This document shows positions 44,943 through 54,383 of a stretch of 64,000 bases of DNA, in pieces. A model generated the notes under the pieces. It was not told the DNA's origin. It made no database searches and saw nothing but the letters and a program-made list of their open reading frames with translations. How positions within the stretch are numbered: position 1 is the first letter of the stretch; the number at the start of each line of letters is the position of its first letter. The translations under genes were made by a program, and so were the position numbers. Origin of the DNA: Mucilaginibacter sp. OK268 (GTDB lineage Bacteria; Bacteroidota; Bacteroidia; Sphingobacteriales; Sphingobacteriaceae); contig NZ_FNJV01000001.1 in the NCBI RefSeq assembly GCF_900103125.1, forward strand, positions 806,001 through 870,000, written 5' to 3'.

Positions 44943-47900
44943 ATGAAAAGATTTTTATGTATGCTGTTGGTATGCTGCATTACATGGAGCAGTTATGCCA
45001 CGGCCACACACTTAAAAGGTGATAAATATGCCCTGGCCGCCGCGCCTATCAGTGGTAAGGTTAAGGATAGCAAAGGTGTGCCGCTGCCCGGGGTATCTGT
45101 AAAGGTACAGGGAAGTAACACAATAGCCCTTACCAATGCCAATGGCGTGTTTCAAATAGACGCTCCTGCAGGGGCTACACTATTATTCACTTATGTTGGT
45201 TTTGAAGACCAAACAGTTATACTGAACGGCCAAACCACCCTGGATATCACCATGGCCGAAAAAACCATCAGTTTAAATGAAGTGGTAGCTGTAGGTTACG
45301 GCATTCAACAAAAAAGAGATGTAACAGGAGCTACCAGTACGGTTACTGCTAAGGAGATAGCTAAACGGCCACTGGTTAGGGTGGAGCAGGCTTTACAGGG
45401 TACCACGGCAGGTGTAACAGTATCTAGTAACAGCGGCCAGCCAGGTGCAGGGCTTAGTGTAAAAATACGCGGAGCTAACTCTATTACCGGTTCTACAGAA
45501 CCTTTATACGTTATAGATGGCTATATCGGAGGTAATATCGAATCGATAAGTCCGAGTGATATCCAATCACTGGAAATATTGAAAGATGCATCTGCCACGG
45601 CTATCTATGGATCGCGCGGTGCCAATGGGGTGGTGTTGATCACTACTAAAAGCGGTAAAACAGGTAAGCCTGTTATCAATATTAACACCTGGTTCAGCAA
45701 GGCAAGCGTACCCAAAGAGCTTGATTTGATGAATGCCTATGATTTTGCCCGTACGTTAAACGCGCAATTTGCCACAACCGGGAATCCTCCGGCGTTTTCT
45801 GACGCTGATCTGGCTAATTTTAAAAATAACCCGGGTACCGACTGGCAAAAAGCCGTGCAGCAAAAGCCCTGGATCAGGAGCTACCAGGGTGATATATCCG
45901 GTGGGAGTGATAATGTGAATTACCTGGTATCATTCAATCATCTTGACCAGCCCGGATTGATCCTTAACCAGTACTACAAAAGAACCACGCTACGTGCCAA
46001 CCTGGGTATTAAACTGAACGACAGGATGGATCTTAAAGTAAACCTGACCGCCTTACTGCCGCAAAGCCGTAATACAGGTTATTCCGGTGACATTACTGAT
46101 CCGTTTGCACAAGCCACACAATGGGACCCAACTTCTCCCGTGCGTGACGCCAGTGGCAACTATGTCCTAAGGTCTCAGTATGCCTCGAACCAGATAAACC
46201 CGGTGGCCCAGGCCAATAACCAGCAGGTTGATGTAAGTACTACCGATATAACCGGTACCGGCATATTTACCTACCGCATTACCAACGATCTGACCCTTAC
46301 ATCAAATAACACCTATGAAAATCAGTCGCAACTAACGCAAACGCTGTATGGTTTACAAACCAGTTTGGGTTTGGTAGGTGGTGACTATGCCGCGGCAGCT
46401 ACAGGCAGATACCGTGCTTATCAGACCAGTGATTTCCTGACCTACAAGAAAAAGTTGGGTGATCATTCGTTAACGGTTACCGCGTTGTATGAGTTTCAGA
46501 ATCACCAGAACACCAATATTAATGCACAATCAAAAAACCTGTCAACCTATGCACTGGGTTATTATAACTTAGGATTGGGTACAACACAGCTCACTACATC
46601 GGGATATTACCAGGATGCTTTGCAATCGTTCATGGGCAGGGTTAACTATACCTACAAAGATAAGTACCTGTTGACAGCCAGTTTACGTTCTGATGGATCG
46701 TCGCATTTGGTTCAAAAATACAGTACCTTCCCTTCCGTGGCCTTAGGCTGGAATGCTGCCCGTGAAAGTTTTATTGATAAATGGAATGTTTTCTCCGACT
46801 TGAAATTACGTGCAAGCTGGGGTAAAACCGGGAATCAGGCGGTGGCTGCTTACGCTACCATACCTCAGTACTCAGCCGGCGGCCCGGCTTATTATTTTGA
46901 TGGTACAACAGCATCTATCACCACCCCATTGGGTACGCCTGTATCCAATACTTTGAAGTGGGAAACCACCACCACTACTGATGCTGGTTTAGATATGTCG
47001 TTTTTTAAAGGCCGTTTAACATTTACGGTTGATGCTTACCAGAAAAAGATCAGCAATTTGTTATACGCCAAGCAGGTACCCGCTTATGATGGCGGCGGTA
47101 CCTATCTGGCTAATATCGGCAGCCTGGATAACAAAGGTATTGAGTTTGCTTTGGGTGGAAACCCATTAGCCGGTAAGCTGCACTGGTCAACCAATTTTAC
47201 CATATCCTTTAATAAAAACCGGATAACCAGTTTAGGCGGTGACGATAACATTGTGGTAAACAATATTGGTTCGGCACAAACCGGTGTGTCTATATTAAAA
47301 GTAGGTACGCCCTTAGGTGAGTTTTACGGTTATCAGTTTTTAGGTACCTGGAAAACAAATGAAGCCGCACAGGCAGCCACATTTGGTATGAAACCTGGTG
47401 ACGCTAAATACACCGATGTTAACGGTGACCATAAATATACCAGTGCCGACCTCATGCCTATTGGTAATGGCACGCCTAAATACAGTTTCGGCTTTATTAA
47501 TGATGTAAGCTATAGCAATTTCACCTTAAGCTTTATGTTTCAGGGAACCCATGGCAACCAGATCTATAGCGGTACCACTCCTTATACTTTAGGTGGCTTG
47601 GGTGATGCCCGAAATGCCACGTCGACAACGGCGCTGAATATCTGGACACCAACAAATCAAACCAACAACCCAACATTCAGCAGCACCAGTCAGAACTTTA
47701 TCAATAGCAGCCGCTTTGTTTACAATGCAAGCTATATCAAGCTTAAAAACCTGTCATTGGGCTACACCATACCAACCCATGTTTTAAGCTGTGCAGGCTT
47801 TAAAAGCGTTGAAGTTTATGTGAGCGGGCAAAATATCTGGACGATCACCAAATATCCAGGGTATGATCCTGAGGTCTCTAATGCAACCAATGCTATTACA

Positions 47901-47969
47901 CAAGGTTTGGAAACAGGTGTTATACCCAACCCTAAAACTTACACATTGGGTTTAAGAGCCACGCTATAA
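44943..47969 (+). CDS. SusC-like TonB-dependent outer-membrane transporter (PUL 2)
   Basis: A 1008-residue importer. The signal peptide (CMLLVCCITWSSYATA) leads into a carboxypeptidase-D-like domain (ISGKVKDSKGVPLPGVSVKV), then LNEVVAVGYGIQQKRDVTGA, the plug (EPLYVIDGYIGGN, DASATAIYGSRGANGV) and the barrel. The length is normal. SusD follows after 38 bases. The substrate is probably the glycan cut by the GH71/99-like enzyme downstream. Confidence 0.95.
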   Translation: MKRFLCMLLVCCITWSSYATATHLKGDKYALAAAPISGKVKDSKGVPLPGVSVKVQGSNTIALTNANGVFQIDAPAGATLLFTYVGFEDQTVILNGQTTLDITMAEKTISLNEVVAVGYGIQQKRDVTGATSTVTAKEIAKRPLVRVEQALQGTTAGVTVSSNSGQPGAGLSVKIRGANSITGSTEPLYVIDGYIGGNIESISPSDIQSLEILKDASATAIYGSRGANGVVLITTKSGKTGKPVININTWFSKASVPKELDLMNAYDFARTLNAQFATTGNPPAFSDADLANFKNNPGTDWQKAVQQKPWIRSYQGDISGGSDNVNYLVSFNHLDQPGLILNQYYKRTTLRANLGIKLNDRMDLKVNLTALLPQSRNTGYSGDITDPFAQATQWDPTSPVRDASGNYVLRSQYASNQINPVAQANNQQVDVSTTDITGTGIFTYRITNDLTLTSNNTYENQSQLTQTLYGLQTSLGLVGGDYAAAATGRYRAYQTSDFLTYKKKLGDHSLTVTALYEFQNHQNTNINAQSKNLSTYALGYYNLGLGTTQLTTSGYYQDALQSFMGRVNYTYKDKYLLTASLRSDGSSHLVQKYSTFPSVALGWNAARESFIDKWNVFSDLKLRASWGKTGNQAVAAYATIPQYSAGGPAYYFDGTTASITTPLGTPVSNTLKWETTTTTDAGLDMSFFKGRLTFTVDAYQKKISNLLYAKQVPAYDGGGTYLANIGSLDNKGIEFALGGNPLAGKLHWSTNFTISFNKNRITSLGGDDNIVVNNIGSAQTGVSILKVGTPLGEFYGYQFLGTWKTNEAAQAATFGMKPGDAKYTDVNGDHKYTSADLMPIGNGTPKYSFGFINDVSYSNFTLSFMFQGTHGNQIYSGTTPYTLGGLGDARNATSTTALNIWTPTNQTNNPTFSSTSQNFINSSRFVYNASYIKLKNLSLGYTIPTHVLSCAGFKSVEVYVSGQNIWTITKYPGYDPEVSNATNAITQGLETGVIPNPKTYTLGLRATL

Positions 47970-48007
47970 TACATTAATCAATTGCTTTCTATATAAATTA
48001 TAAAAAG

Positions 48008-49555
48008 ATGAAAACAAGATATTCAATAACGGTTGCTTTATTTTTGGCAGCATCCATATTCAGCTGCAAAAAACAGCTTACCGAAAATCCCAAAGGTAAC
48101 CTTACACCGGTTAATTACCTCAAAACACAGGCGGACCTGGATGCCGCTGTGGCATCTATTTATGCCAAATACGCTGTTGATGGCGCTTATGCATTTACCA
48201 ACAAAAGTACCTCCTATTTTGGCGCCGACGATTTGACTACCGATCCCGGGCTTAATAAAGGCGATATGCGGGCCTTTGATCAGCTAAACGGAAGCAGCAC
48301 CAACGCCAGTATGCAGGCTCAATGGAACGGTCCATGGACTGCTATTTACCAGGCTAATAATGTTATTACCAATTACGCGCAGGTAAACTCCACAGATGAT
48401 TTAAAGCGTAAGGCAGTAGGGCAGGCCTACTTTTTACGCGCATGGGGTTATTATAATCTGGTGCGGACTTTCGGTGGTGTTCCGCTGGTTGATAAGTTAA
48501 TATCGGTGAATGACCGGCCGCCACGTGCAAGCGTAAGCGATATCTATAATTTGATCATCAGCGATCTTAAAATTGCCAAAAGCTGGTTGCCGGTTAGCTA
48601 TGGCGATGCCAAACAGATAGGCAGGGCCAATCAAATGGCGGCAAGAGCCATGTTGGGAGACGTATATTTAACCATGGCTGGCTGGCCGCTGAAACAAACG
48701 GCCAATTATGCCCTGGCCGCTGCCGAAGCTGATACTGTTATACGTAACGGAAACTATAACCTGGTGAGTAGTTATGCGTCAGTGTTTACAACTAACAATA
48801 ATTCTGAATCTATATTTGGCATCCAGTTTAATGTCAGCGGAGGATCGCCCAACCGTACTTACGGATCATCAAGCGTGCCTTTGGATGAAGTAGCCGTCGA
48901 TGGGTCAGGCGGTTGGGATGATTATTACCCGGAGATAAACTTCTTTTTGAATGCGCCAAAATGTGATCGTACCGATGCTACTTTTTATACTACGCTAAAA
49001 TTAAGGCAGGGGTCGGGCAATAACATAACTTTCAAATTAGTACCTTGGAATTCATCCGAAACCCATGCAGGCCATCCGTATTACAAAAAATTCAGGGCAG
49101 GGCTGGGGGGGGATGGGGTAAGTGAAACGGCCACTGCCATACTGTCCATCAATCCAAGTACCAATAAAACTACCGATATAATCAGGTATCCTTTGGTGTT
49201 ACTGGATTATGCCGAAGCTCAGGCCATGTCATCAGGCGGGCCATCCGCGGCGACCTATGCGGCGGTTAACCAGGTCAGGACAAGGGCCGGTCTGCCCAAT
49301 CTTCAAACGGGATTATCTGCTGCCGACTTTCAGAAAGCTGTAGTTAATGAGCGCGCCTATGAATTTGCAGGTGAGTTTGGTATACGCTGGTTTGATATTG
49401 TGCGATTACAGTTGCTGCCGCAGGTTATTGCAGCGCGTGCCAGCAATGAAAACCCTATCAACTTTACAGGTGACATAAGCCAGCGCTATTTAGCTCCAAT
49501 ACCGCAAAACGATATGTATATCAATTCCACCTGGACACAAAACCCAGGCTATTAA
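48008..49555 (+). CDS. SusD-like surface lipoprotein (PUL 2)
   Basis: A 515-residue lipoprotein (signal ending AASIFSCKKQ). RagB/SusD features include FLRAWGYYNLVRTFGGVPLV and the C-terminal VNERAYEFAGEFGIRWFDIV. It would form the lid of the SusC at 44943. A run of seven G near 49110 lies inside the gene without breaking the frame. Confidence 0.95.
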   Translation: MKTRYSITVALFLAASIFSCKKQLTENPKGNLTPVNYLKTQADLDAAVASIYAKYAVDGAYAFTNKSTSYFGADDLTTDPGLNKGDMRAFDQLNGSSTNASMQAQWNGPWTAIYQANNVITNYAQVNSTDDLKRKAVGQAYFLRAWGYYNLVRTFGGVPLVDKLISVNDRPPRASVSDIYNLIISDLKIAKSWLPVSYGDAKQIGRANQMAARAMLGDVYLTMAGWPLKQTANYALAAAEADTVIRNGNYNLVSSYASVFTTNNNSESIFGIQFNVSGGSPNRTYGSSSVPLDEVAVDGSGGWDDYYPEINFFLNAPKCDRTDATFYTTLKLRQGSGNNITFKLVPWNSSETHAGHPYYKKFRAGLGGDGVSETATAILSINPSTNKTTDIIRYPLVLLDYAEAQAMSSGGPSAATYAAVNQVRTRAGLPNLQTGLSAADFQKAVVNERAYEFAGEFGIRWFDIVRLQLLPQVIAARASNENPINFTGDISQRYLAPIPQNDMYINSTWTQNPGY

Positions 49556-49586
49556 AATGAGTAAATTCTAACATGATTATCAAAAT

Positions 49587-49620
49587 GCCTGTCCATACCA
49601 AAACCTGGACGGGCGTTTTG
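49587..49620 (+). terminator. Hairpin between susD and the GH71/99-like gene
   Basis: A 9-bp stem (GCCTGTCCA with TGGACGGGC, one G-T pair) followed by GTTTTG. It may attenuate readthrough, as in PUL 1 after susD. Confidence 0.6.
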
Positions 49621-49661
49621 AATACTTAAAACCAATAACCTCAATAAAACCACATGCAATT

Positions 49662-50945
49662 ATGAAAAAGATACACTTTGCAGTCATGTATTTTTTAATG
49701 TTAAGTGTAGCTGCTTATGCGCAAAATAAACATTCAAAAGTTACCCGGTACCCAACTTATCATGGCCTGGTAATGGCCGGTTACCAGGGTTGGTTCAGGG
49801 CCGAGGGGGATGGTACTAAATCAGCCTTTAGTCACTATTTTGCTTCCGAGAGTCGTTGCGGCATTGATGCCTGGCCTGACGTAAGTGAATACACTAACAC
49901 CTATGCTACGCCGTTTAAACTGGCCGATGGAAGCCCGGCCAAGCTATTTAGCTCGCATGATAAAAGCACGGTTGATCTGCATTTTAAATGGATGCAGCAA
50001 TATGGCGTTGACGGAGTTTTTATGCAACGTTTTATGGGCTACACCAAAAGCGCAGGCGGACGCCGGGAAACAGGTGTAGTGGTTAAGAACGCGCTGGAAG
50101 CTGCTTCAAAATATAACAGGGCCATCGCTATCATGTATGATCTTTCGGGCCTTAATGCTACGGGCGAAGATTGCTCGGCCATTATAGCCGACTGGAAATA
50201 CCTGGTCGATTCATTAAAGGTTACAAATCAACCTGGTAATAAAACTTACCTTAATAATAACGGCAAACCTGTGGTAGCTATCTGGGGGCTTGGCTTTCCG
50301 GACAGGCCGTATAACATCCGCAATATTGGCATCCTGAAACTGATAGACTTTTTAAAGCATGATCCGGTTTATGGTGGTTGTGCTGTGATGCTGGGTGTGC
50401 CCACTTTTTGGCGCGATTTGAATGCTGATTGTTTGAATGATCCGTTTTTACATGAGGTGATCAAACAGGCAGATATTGTATTGCCATGGACTGTGCAACG
50501 TTTTTCGCCTTTGCTGCATAATGACGTGGATCGCTATCGCGACCTGATGATCGGCGATATGCAATGGTGTAAAGCCAATCACCTGGAATATGCACCTTGT
50601 GTTTATCCTGGTTTTAGCTGGCATAACCTTAGCACCTATGAGTTTCCGGACGATGTAAAACCAGTGGCATCTATACCACGGCAGGGCGGGCGATTTTACT
50701 GGCAGCAGATCTCCACGGCTTTACAGGCCGGGGCTTCCATGCTTTATGTGGCCATGTTTGATGAGGTTAATGAAGGTACCGCTATCTTTAAAGTGACCGA
50801 TAAACCGCCCGTGAGTAATACCGCTAAATTCATTGATATGGATGGCAAACCCAGTGACCACTATTTATGGCTAACCGGCGAAGCCGCCAAAATGTTGCGC
50901 AATGAAAAACCGTTGAGTTATACGATGCCTGTACGTGCGAATTAG
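49662..50945 (+). CDS. Glycoside hydrolase family 71/99-like protein
   Basis: A 427-residue secreted enzyme (signal ending SVAAYAQ). The barrel starts with YHGLVMAGYQGWFRAEGDG, then GVDGVFMQRFMG. The paired Glu residues in MFDEVNEGTA near residue 365 match the catalytic pair of GH99, which acts on alpha-mannosides; GH71 enzymes cut alpha-1,3-glucan. The assignment to mannan or glucan is therefore open. It is the last gene of PUL 2. Confidence 0.85.
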   Translation: MKKIHFAVMYFLMLSVAAYAQNKHSKVTRYPTYHGLVMAGYQGWFRAEGDGTKSAFSHYFASESRCGIDAWPDVSEYTNTYATPFKLADGSPAKLFSSHDKSTVDLHFKWMQQYGVDGVFMQRFMGYTKSAGGRRETGVVVKNALEAASKYNRAIAIMYDLSGLNATGEDCSAIIADWKYLVDSLKVTNQPGNKTYLNNNGKPVVAIWGLGFPDRPYNIRNIGILKLIDFLKHDPVYGGCAVMLGVPTFWRDLNADCLNDPFLHEVIKQADIVLPWTVQRFSPLLHNDVDRYRDLMIGDMQWCKANHLEYAPCVYPGFSWHNLSTYEFPDDVKPVASIPRQGGRFYWQQISTALQAGASMLYVAMFDEVNEGTAIFKVTDKPPVSNTAKFIDMDGKPSDHYLWLTGEAAKMLRNEKPLSYTMPVRAN

Positions 50946-51000
50946 GGTAGAACAATACGGCCCCAATAAAATTGACATCCACATGAGTTAGATCGGTACA

Positions 51001-51036
51001 TATAAAAACAAAAGCCCCGATACGCCAGTATCAGAG
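51001..51036 (-). terminator. Terminator downstream of tRNA-Leu
   Basis: On the minus strand CTCTGATAC pairs with GTATCGGGG (two G-T pairs), then CTTTTGTTTTT. It lies just after the tRNA-Leu 3' end. Confidence 0.6.
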
Positions 51037-51042
51037 TTTTTG

Positions 51043-51127
51043 TACTCAGAGCGGGAATCGAACCCGCACTCCGTTTACGGGAACAGGATTTTAAGTCCTG
51101 CGTGTCTACCAGTTCCACCATCTGAGC
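51043..51127 (-). tRNA. tRNA-Leu (anticodon TAA)
   Basis: Read on the minus strand: acceptor GCTCAGA with TCTGAGT, anticodon stem CAGGA/TCCTG around loop CTTAAAA (anticodon TAA), long variable arm, T-arm with GGTTCGATT. The length is 85. CCA is not encoded. It follows tRNA-Gly on the same strand. Confidence 0.95.
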
Positions 51128-51163
51128 AGCGTTTATTCCGATTCAAATCGGAAGTTAACCTTT

Positions 51164-51199
51164 TAAAAATAAAGCCCAACTTTTTGAAGGAAGGGCTTT
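51164..51199 (-). terminator. Hairpin between tRNA-Gly and tRNA-Leu
   Basis: AAAGCCC/GGGCTTT (51171-51199), followed on the minus strand by TTTATTTTTAAAA. It would end or weaken readthrough from tRNA-Gly into tRNA-Leu. Confidence 0.55.
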
Positions 51200-51200
51200 G

Positions 51201-51273
<73 letters not shown>

Positions 51274-51513
51274 GTTGGGAGTGCAAATATAGACAGAAAA
51301 CCATATTCTGCAAGCACAAAAATGAATTTGGTATGCTTTGCATAATTCAACATGTCCACCCCGATATTCAAATGGGGTACAAATAACAGAAAATAATATG
51401 TGAAACACTGTATTTGATACAAACGCTTCTGGATTTGTTCTTTTACATCTGATTTATAAAATAAGTGAATATAAAAAATAGCGTATTACTTAACTGTTTC
51501 ATATATATTTAAA

Positions 51514-52165
51514 AATCATGCTGGCCCAAGTACCAGGGATGGTACCGATAGTTTAAATTATCACTCCATCGGCATCGAGATCGTCAACCCGGGTTTTGTT
51601 GAAAAATTAGCCGACGGTAGTTTCAGAAGAGGTACCGATGGTGGCTTTAAAACATACCCTGCTGCTAACAGTGCTAAATTTTTGAAAGCTGAACACAAGC
51701 ATAAATTCTGGACTAATAAAGACAATCATTATTGGGGGGTATACCCCGACGCGCAGTTACAAGCTTTATATAAACTTAGTAAAGCATTGGTTCAAAATTA
51801 TCATTGATATTACTATAGGGCATGATGATAGTTCACCGGCTCGTAAACCCGACCCAGGACCGGCTTTTTCCTGGGATGCGTTCAAAAAAAATGTTTATGG
51901 CAGCGTTAACAACATCGGTAAAATTTACCTGGTAAATACCGAGGGCACTAATTTCAGAAGCGGCCCCTCAACCGCTGATGCGGCTATTAAGAAACTATCC
52001 AAAGGTTATGAAGTTGGCCTGATCAGTACAAGTAGCGACTGGAGTAAAGTTTACCTGGTAAACAGCCAAAGCGAAGTTTTGGAAAAAGTGAACGGTAAGG
52101 TTAAGAGTATTAAAACCATAGGATGGGTATCCAGCCCTTTATTAACACTAAAGGCCGGACAATAA
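51514..52165 (+). pseudogene. N-acetylmuramoyl-L-alanine amidase with SH3 domain, broken
   Basis: Frame 1 from about 51514 reads NHAGPSTRDGTDSLNYHSIG, then IEIVNPG and a Tyr/Trp-rich amidase_2 part, up to the TGA at 51805. A shift of one base at about 51802 opens the rest: IDITIGHDDSSPARKPDPGP followed by FSWDAFKK, then an SH3-like domain (TNFRSGPSTADAAIKKL, KVYL, GWVSSPLL) to the stop at 52165. The 5' third of the amidase, with its first zinc His, is missing. Both parts clearly belong to one AmpD-like gene with an SH3 tail. It lies next to the tRNA genes. Confidence 0.8.
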
Positions 52166-52432
52166 ACACCAGGCATGCGATAATAAATTACATCCTGTTA
52201 ATAAATTGGGCGTAATTGTTGTTTTTATTACTATTTGAAAATGAAGTAAATGTATTCTGCAAATATTGCGGATAATGAATATCTTTATATAAACCTAAAA
52301 ATAGTTTAACTGGCGTTTTAGTGCTTGTGAAAACTATGTGAACAATCCTCTAAATACCAAAGCGTAACCAGTAGCATCAAATTTGCTATCGGGGTATTTT
52401 CTATTGATTTTTTAACTTAAACTCATATAATT

Positions 52433-52678
52433 ATGCACTTATTATTTCAGATTTTATTAGGCGGTATTGCCGGTTGGCTCGCAGGGAAAGCGATGAAGGG
52501 TGATGGTTATGGAATTATTATCGATATTCTGTTGGGTTTGGTCGGCGGATGGGTCGGCGGTGCTATTTTAGGATGGCTCGGTATTCATTGGGGTGGGAGT
52601 ATCGGTTATCTTATTACAGCCTTTTTGGGTGCTGTGTTGCTGGTATGGATCTCGAGACTTATCAAAGGTAAATCCTGA
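52433..52678 (+). CDS. GlsB/YeaQ/YmgE family stress-response membrane protein
   Basis: An 81-residue membrane protein with glycine-rich helices: GGIAGWLAGKAMKGDGYG, DILLGLVGGWVGGAILGWLG and FLGAVLLVWISRLIKGK. The fold is the small transglycosylase-associated family, often induced by acid or general stress. Function is unclear. Confidence 0.9.
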   Translation: MHLLFQILLGGIAGWLAGKAMKGDGYGIIIDILLGLVGGWVGGAILGWLGIHWGGSIGYLITAFLGAVLLVWISRLIKGKS

Positions 52679-52704
52679 AACGGCTATAACTGGCAATGCC
52701 ATAA

Positions 52705-52750
52705 AACAAATAGGTCCGGTATTTTTATGCCGGGCTTATTTGTTAATTTT
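52705..52750. terminator. Bidirectional terminator
   Basis: A 15-bp stem (AACAAATAGGTCCGG with CCGGGCTTATTTGTT, two G-T pairs) between convergent genes; followed by seven T on the plus strand. The right arm overlaps the acetyltransferase stop. Confidence 0.75.
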
Positions 52751-53423
52751 TTTGGATGATATTGAAAGTCATTTCCTTCCTGATAGAAAAGCCCAGTTTT
52801 TGATAAAGTCTGATGGCATTCGCATTATCGATACGCGAATGAAGATAGGGGATTCCCGATGCCGCAACAATTTGCCGTATATGGTAATTAATTAATGTAC
52901 CGGCGTAACCTTTACCAAGATGGTCTGGATGTGTACATACAGCGCTAATTTCAATGTAAGGCGACGGCTGCGTACGATATCCCGCCATAGCGGCTAACTC
53001 ACCATTGTTGAAAATACCGTTGTAATTACCAAAATCAATGGTGCGCTCAGAAAAAGGCCCCGGATTGGTCATTTTGGTTAATGCAAGCATGGCCGGTATG
53101 TGTTGGTCTGTTAAAGTGACTAATTCCTGGTTTACAGGCTCCTGTGGTATTGGGTCATCAAACACTAATTGTAATATTTTCATATTATTCAGCACCTTCC
53201 AGTTATTAGGAATGGTGATTTCTTCGGCCGAAACAACAGCTAAAACCCGTTGATTGGTTACCAGTTTATAAAGTATATTAAAGTTCGCTGTTGAATAATC
53301 TTCAAAACCAACAAAAGGAGCTACGTTTTCGGCATAACATTTAACCTGGCTATTACCATGAGCCAGGTTGCTGTTTCCGGATATCAAAGCATTCCAGATG
53401 GGGTTATCAAGCAGATGTTCCAT
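52743..53423 (-). CDS. GNAT family N-acetyltransferase
   Basis: About 226 residues from the Met at 53423 (MEHLLDNPIWNAL); the frame is open to 53447. The acetyl-CoA site is in ISAVCTHPDHLGKGYAGTLI, and the last strands in LYQKLGFSIRKEMTF. The first half is a divergent second GNAT-like lobe. The acceptor is unknown. Confidence 0.88.
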   Translation of the reverse strand: MEHLLDNPIWNALISGNSNLAHGNSQVKCYAENVAPFVGFEDYSTANFNILYKLVTNQRVLAVVSAEEITIPNNWKVLNNMKILQLVFDDPIPQEPVNQELVTLTDQHIPAMLALTKMTNPGPFSERTIDFGNYNGIFNNGELAAMAGYRTQPSPYIEISAVCTHPDHLGKGYAGTLINYHIRQIVAASGIPYLHSRIDNANAIRLYQKLGFSIRKEMTFNIIQKN

Positions 53424-53554
53424 AATATTTGTGATGTAAGCCGGCAAAATTAACAGAAATAGTGGTGCCAGAAGTTATCTTAAGGTAATAACGAACAGCA
53501 CTGGGGGGACAATTTTTTCATCTATATTTTGTTAAATATTAAACGTAAAAATAT

Positions 53555-54322
53555 ATGAGTTGGTCGTCAGAGCAATATTCAAAATTTGAGCATGAACGTA
53601 ATCGCCCTATCAGGGACCTGCTTTTTAATATTCCAATAACTAAAGTAAATTATGCTGCGGATATTGGATGCGGCCCGGGTAATTCAACGGAGTTATTGCG
53701 TGCTAAATTTCCAAATGCTAGAATCACGGGCATGGATAGTTCTGAAAATATGATTGAAGCCGCCCGAAAACGTATGCCCGATGTGCATTTTGAGGTCGAC
53801 GATATTTCTTCATGGCGGGATCCGGGGCCCTATGATGTTATCCTCGCTAATGCTGCTTTGCAGTGGGTGTCTGATCATCAAACACTTTTCCCGGCATTGA
53901 TCAGTAAGCTTGCTAAAGGAGGCTGCCTGGCTGTGCAAATGCCCGATAATTTTGATGAGCCCGCACACCGCCTTATGCGCGAAACCGCTGCCAAAGGGCC
54001 CTGGGCTACCAAATTAAATCAGACATCAAAACGAATGACAAGGGAAGGAGCCGAATGGTATTATCGCAGCCTGCGCGATAAGGTTGCTACACTGGATATC
54101 TGGCGTACCGTTTATCATCACCCACTTCAGAGTGGCCCTGCGGCAATTGTAGAGTGGTTTAAGGGAACTGGTCTCCGCCCGTTTATTGATCCGCTTGATG
54201 ATGCCGAACGTAAGGCTTTTTTAGCACAATATGAAGAAGGGACAGCGAAAGAGTATCCGCAATATGCTGATGGTTCGGTATTGCTGCCATTTCCGAGATT
54301 GTTTATCGTGGCAACTATTTAA
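53555..54322 (+). CDS. tam: Trans-aconitate 2-methyltransferase (Tam)-like
   Basis: A 255-residue class I methyltransferase. SAM motif I is AADIGCGPGNSTELL (33-47), then GMDSSENMIEAA and DVILANAALQWVSDH, the latter typical of Tam. Tam methylates trans-aconitate, a spontaneous by-product of the TCA cycle. Length and C-terminus fit the E. coli enzyme. It is a single gene ahead of a bidirectional terminator. Confidence 0.88.
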   Translation: MSWSSEQYSKFEHERNRPIRDLLFNIPITKVNYAADIGCGPGNSTELLRAKFPNARITGMDSSENMIEAARKRMPDVHFEVDDISSWRDPGPYDVILANAALQWVSDHQTLFPALISKLAKGGCLAVQMPDNFDEPAHRLMRETAAKGPWATKLNQTSKRMTREGAEWYYRSLRDKVATLDIWRTVYHHPLQSGPAAIVEWFKGTGLRPFIDPLDDAERKAFLAQYEEGTAKEYPQYADGSVLLPFPRLFIVATI

Positions 54323-54341
54323 ATTCTTCCAAATGTATAAA

Positions 54342-54383
54342 AACAACAGAACTCCCTGTATTAATACAGGGAGTTCTGTTGTT
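54342..54383. terminator. Bidirectional terminator
   Basis: A long near-perfect stem (AACAACAGAACTCCCTGTAT and its complement) between convergent genes; the right end overlaps the monooxygenase stop. Confidence 0.88.

Noticed and set aside
49100..49125. Run of seven G in PUL 2 susD as a phase-variable frameshift
   Set aside because: The frame stays open across it and the protein is full length; a single tract is weak evidence for phase variation.
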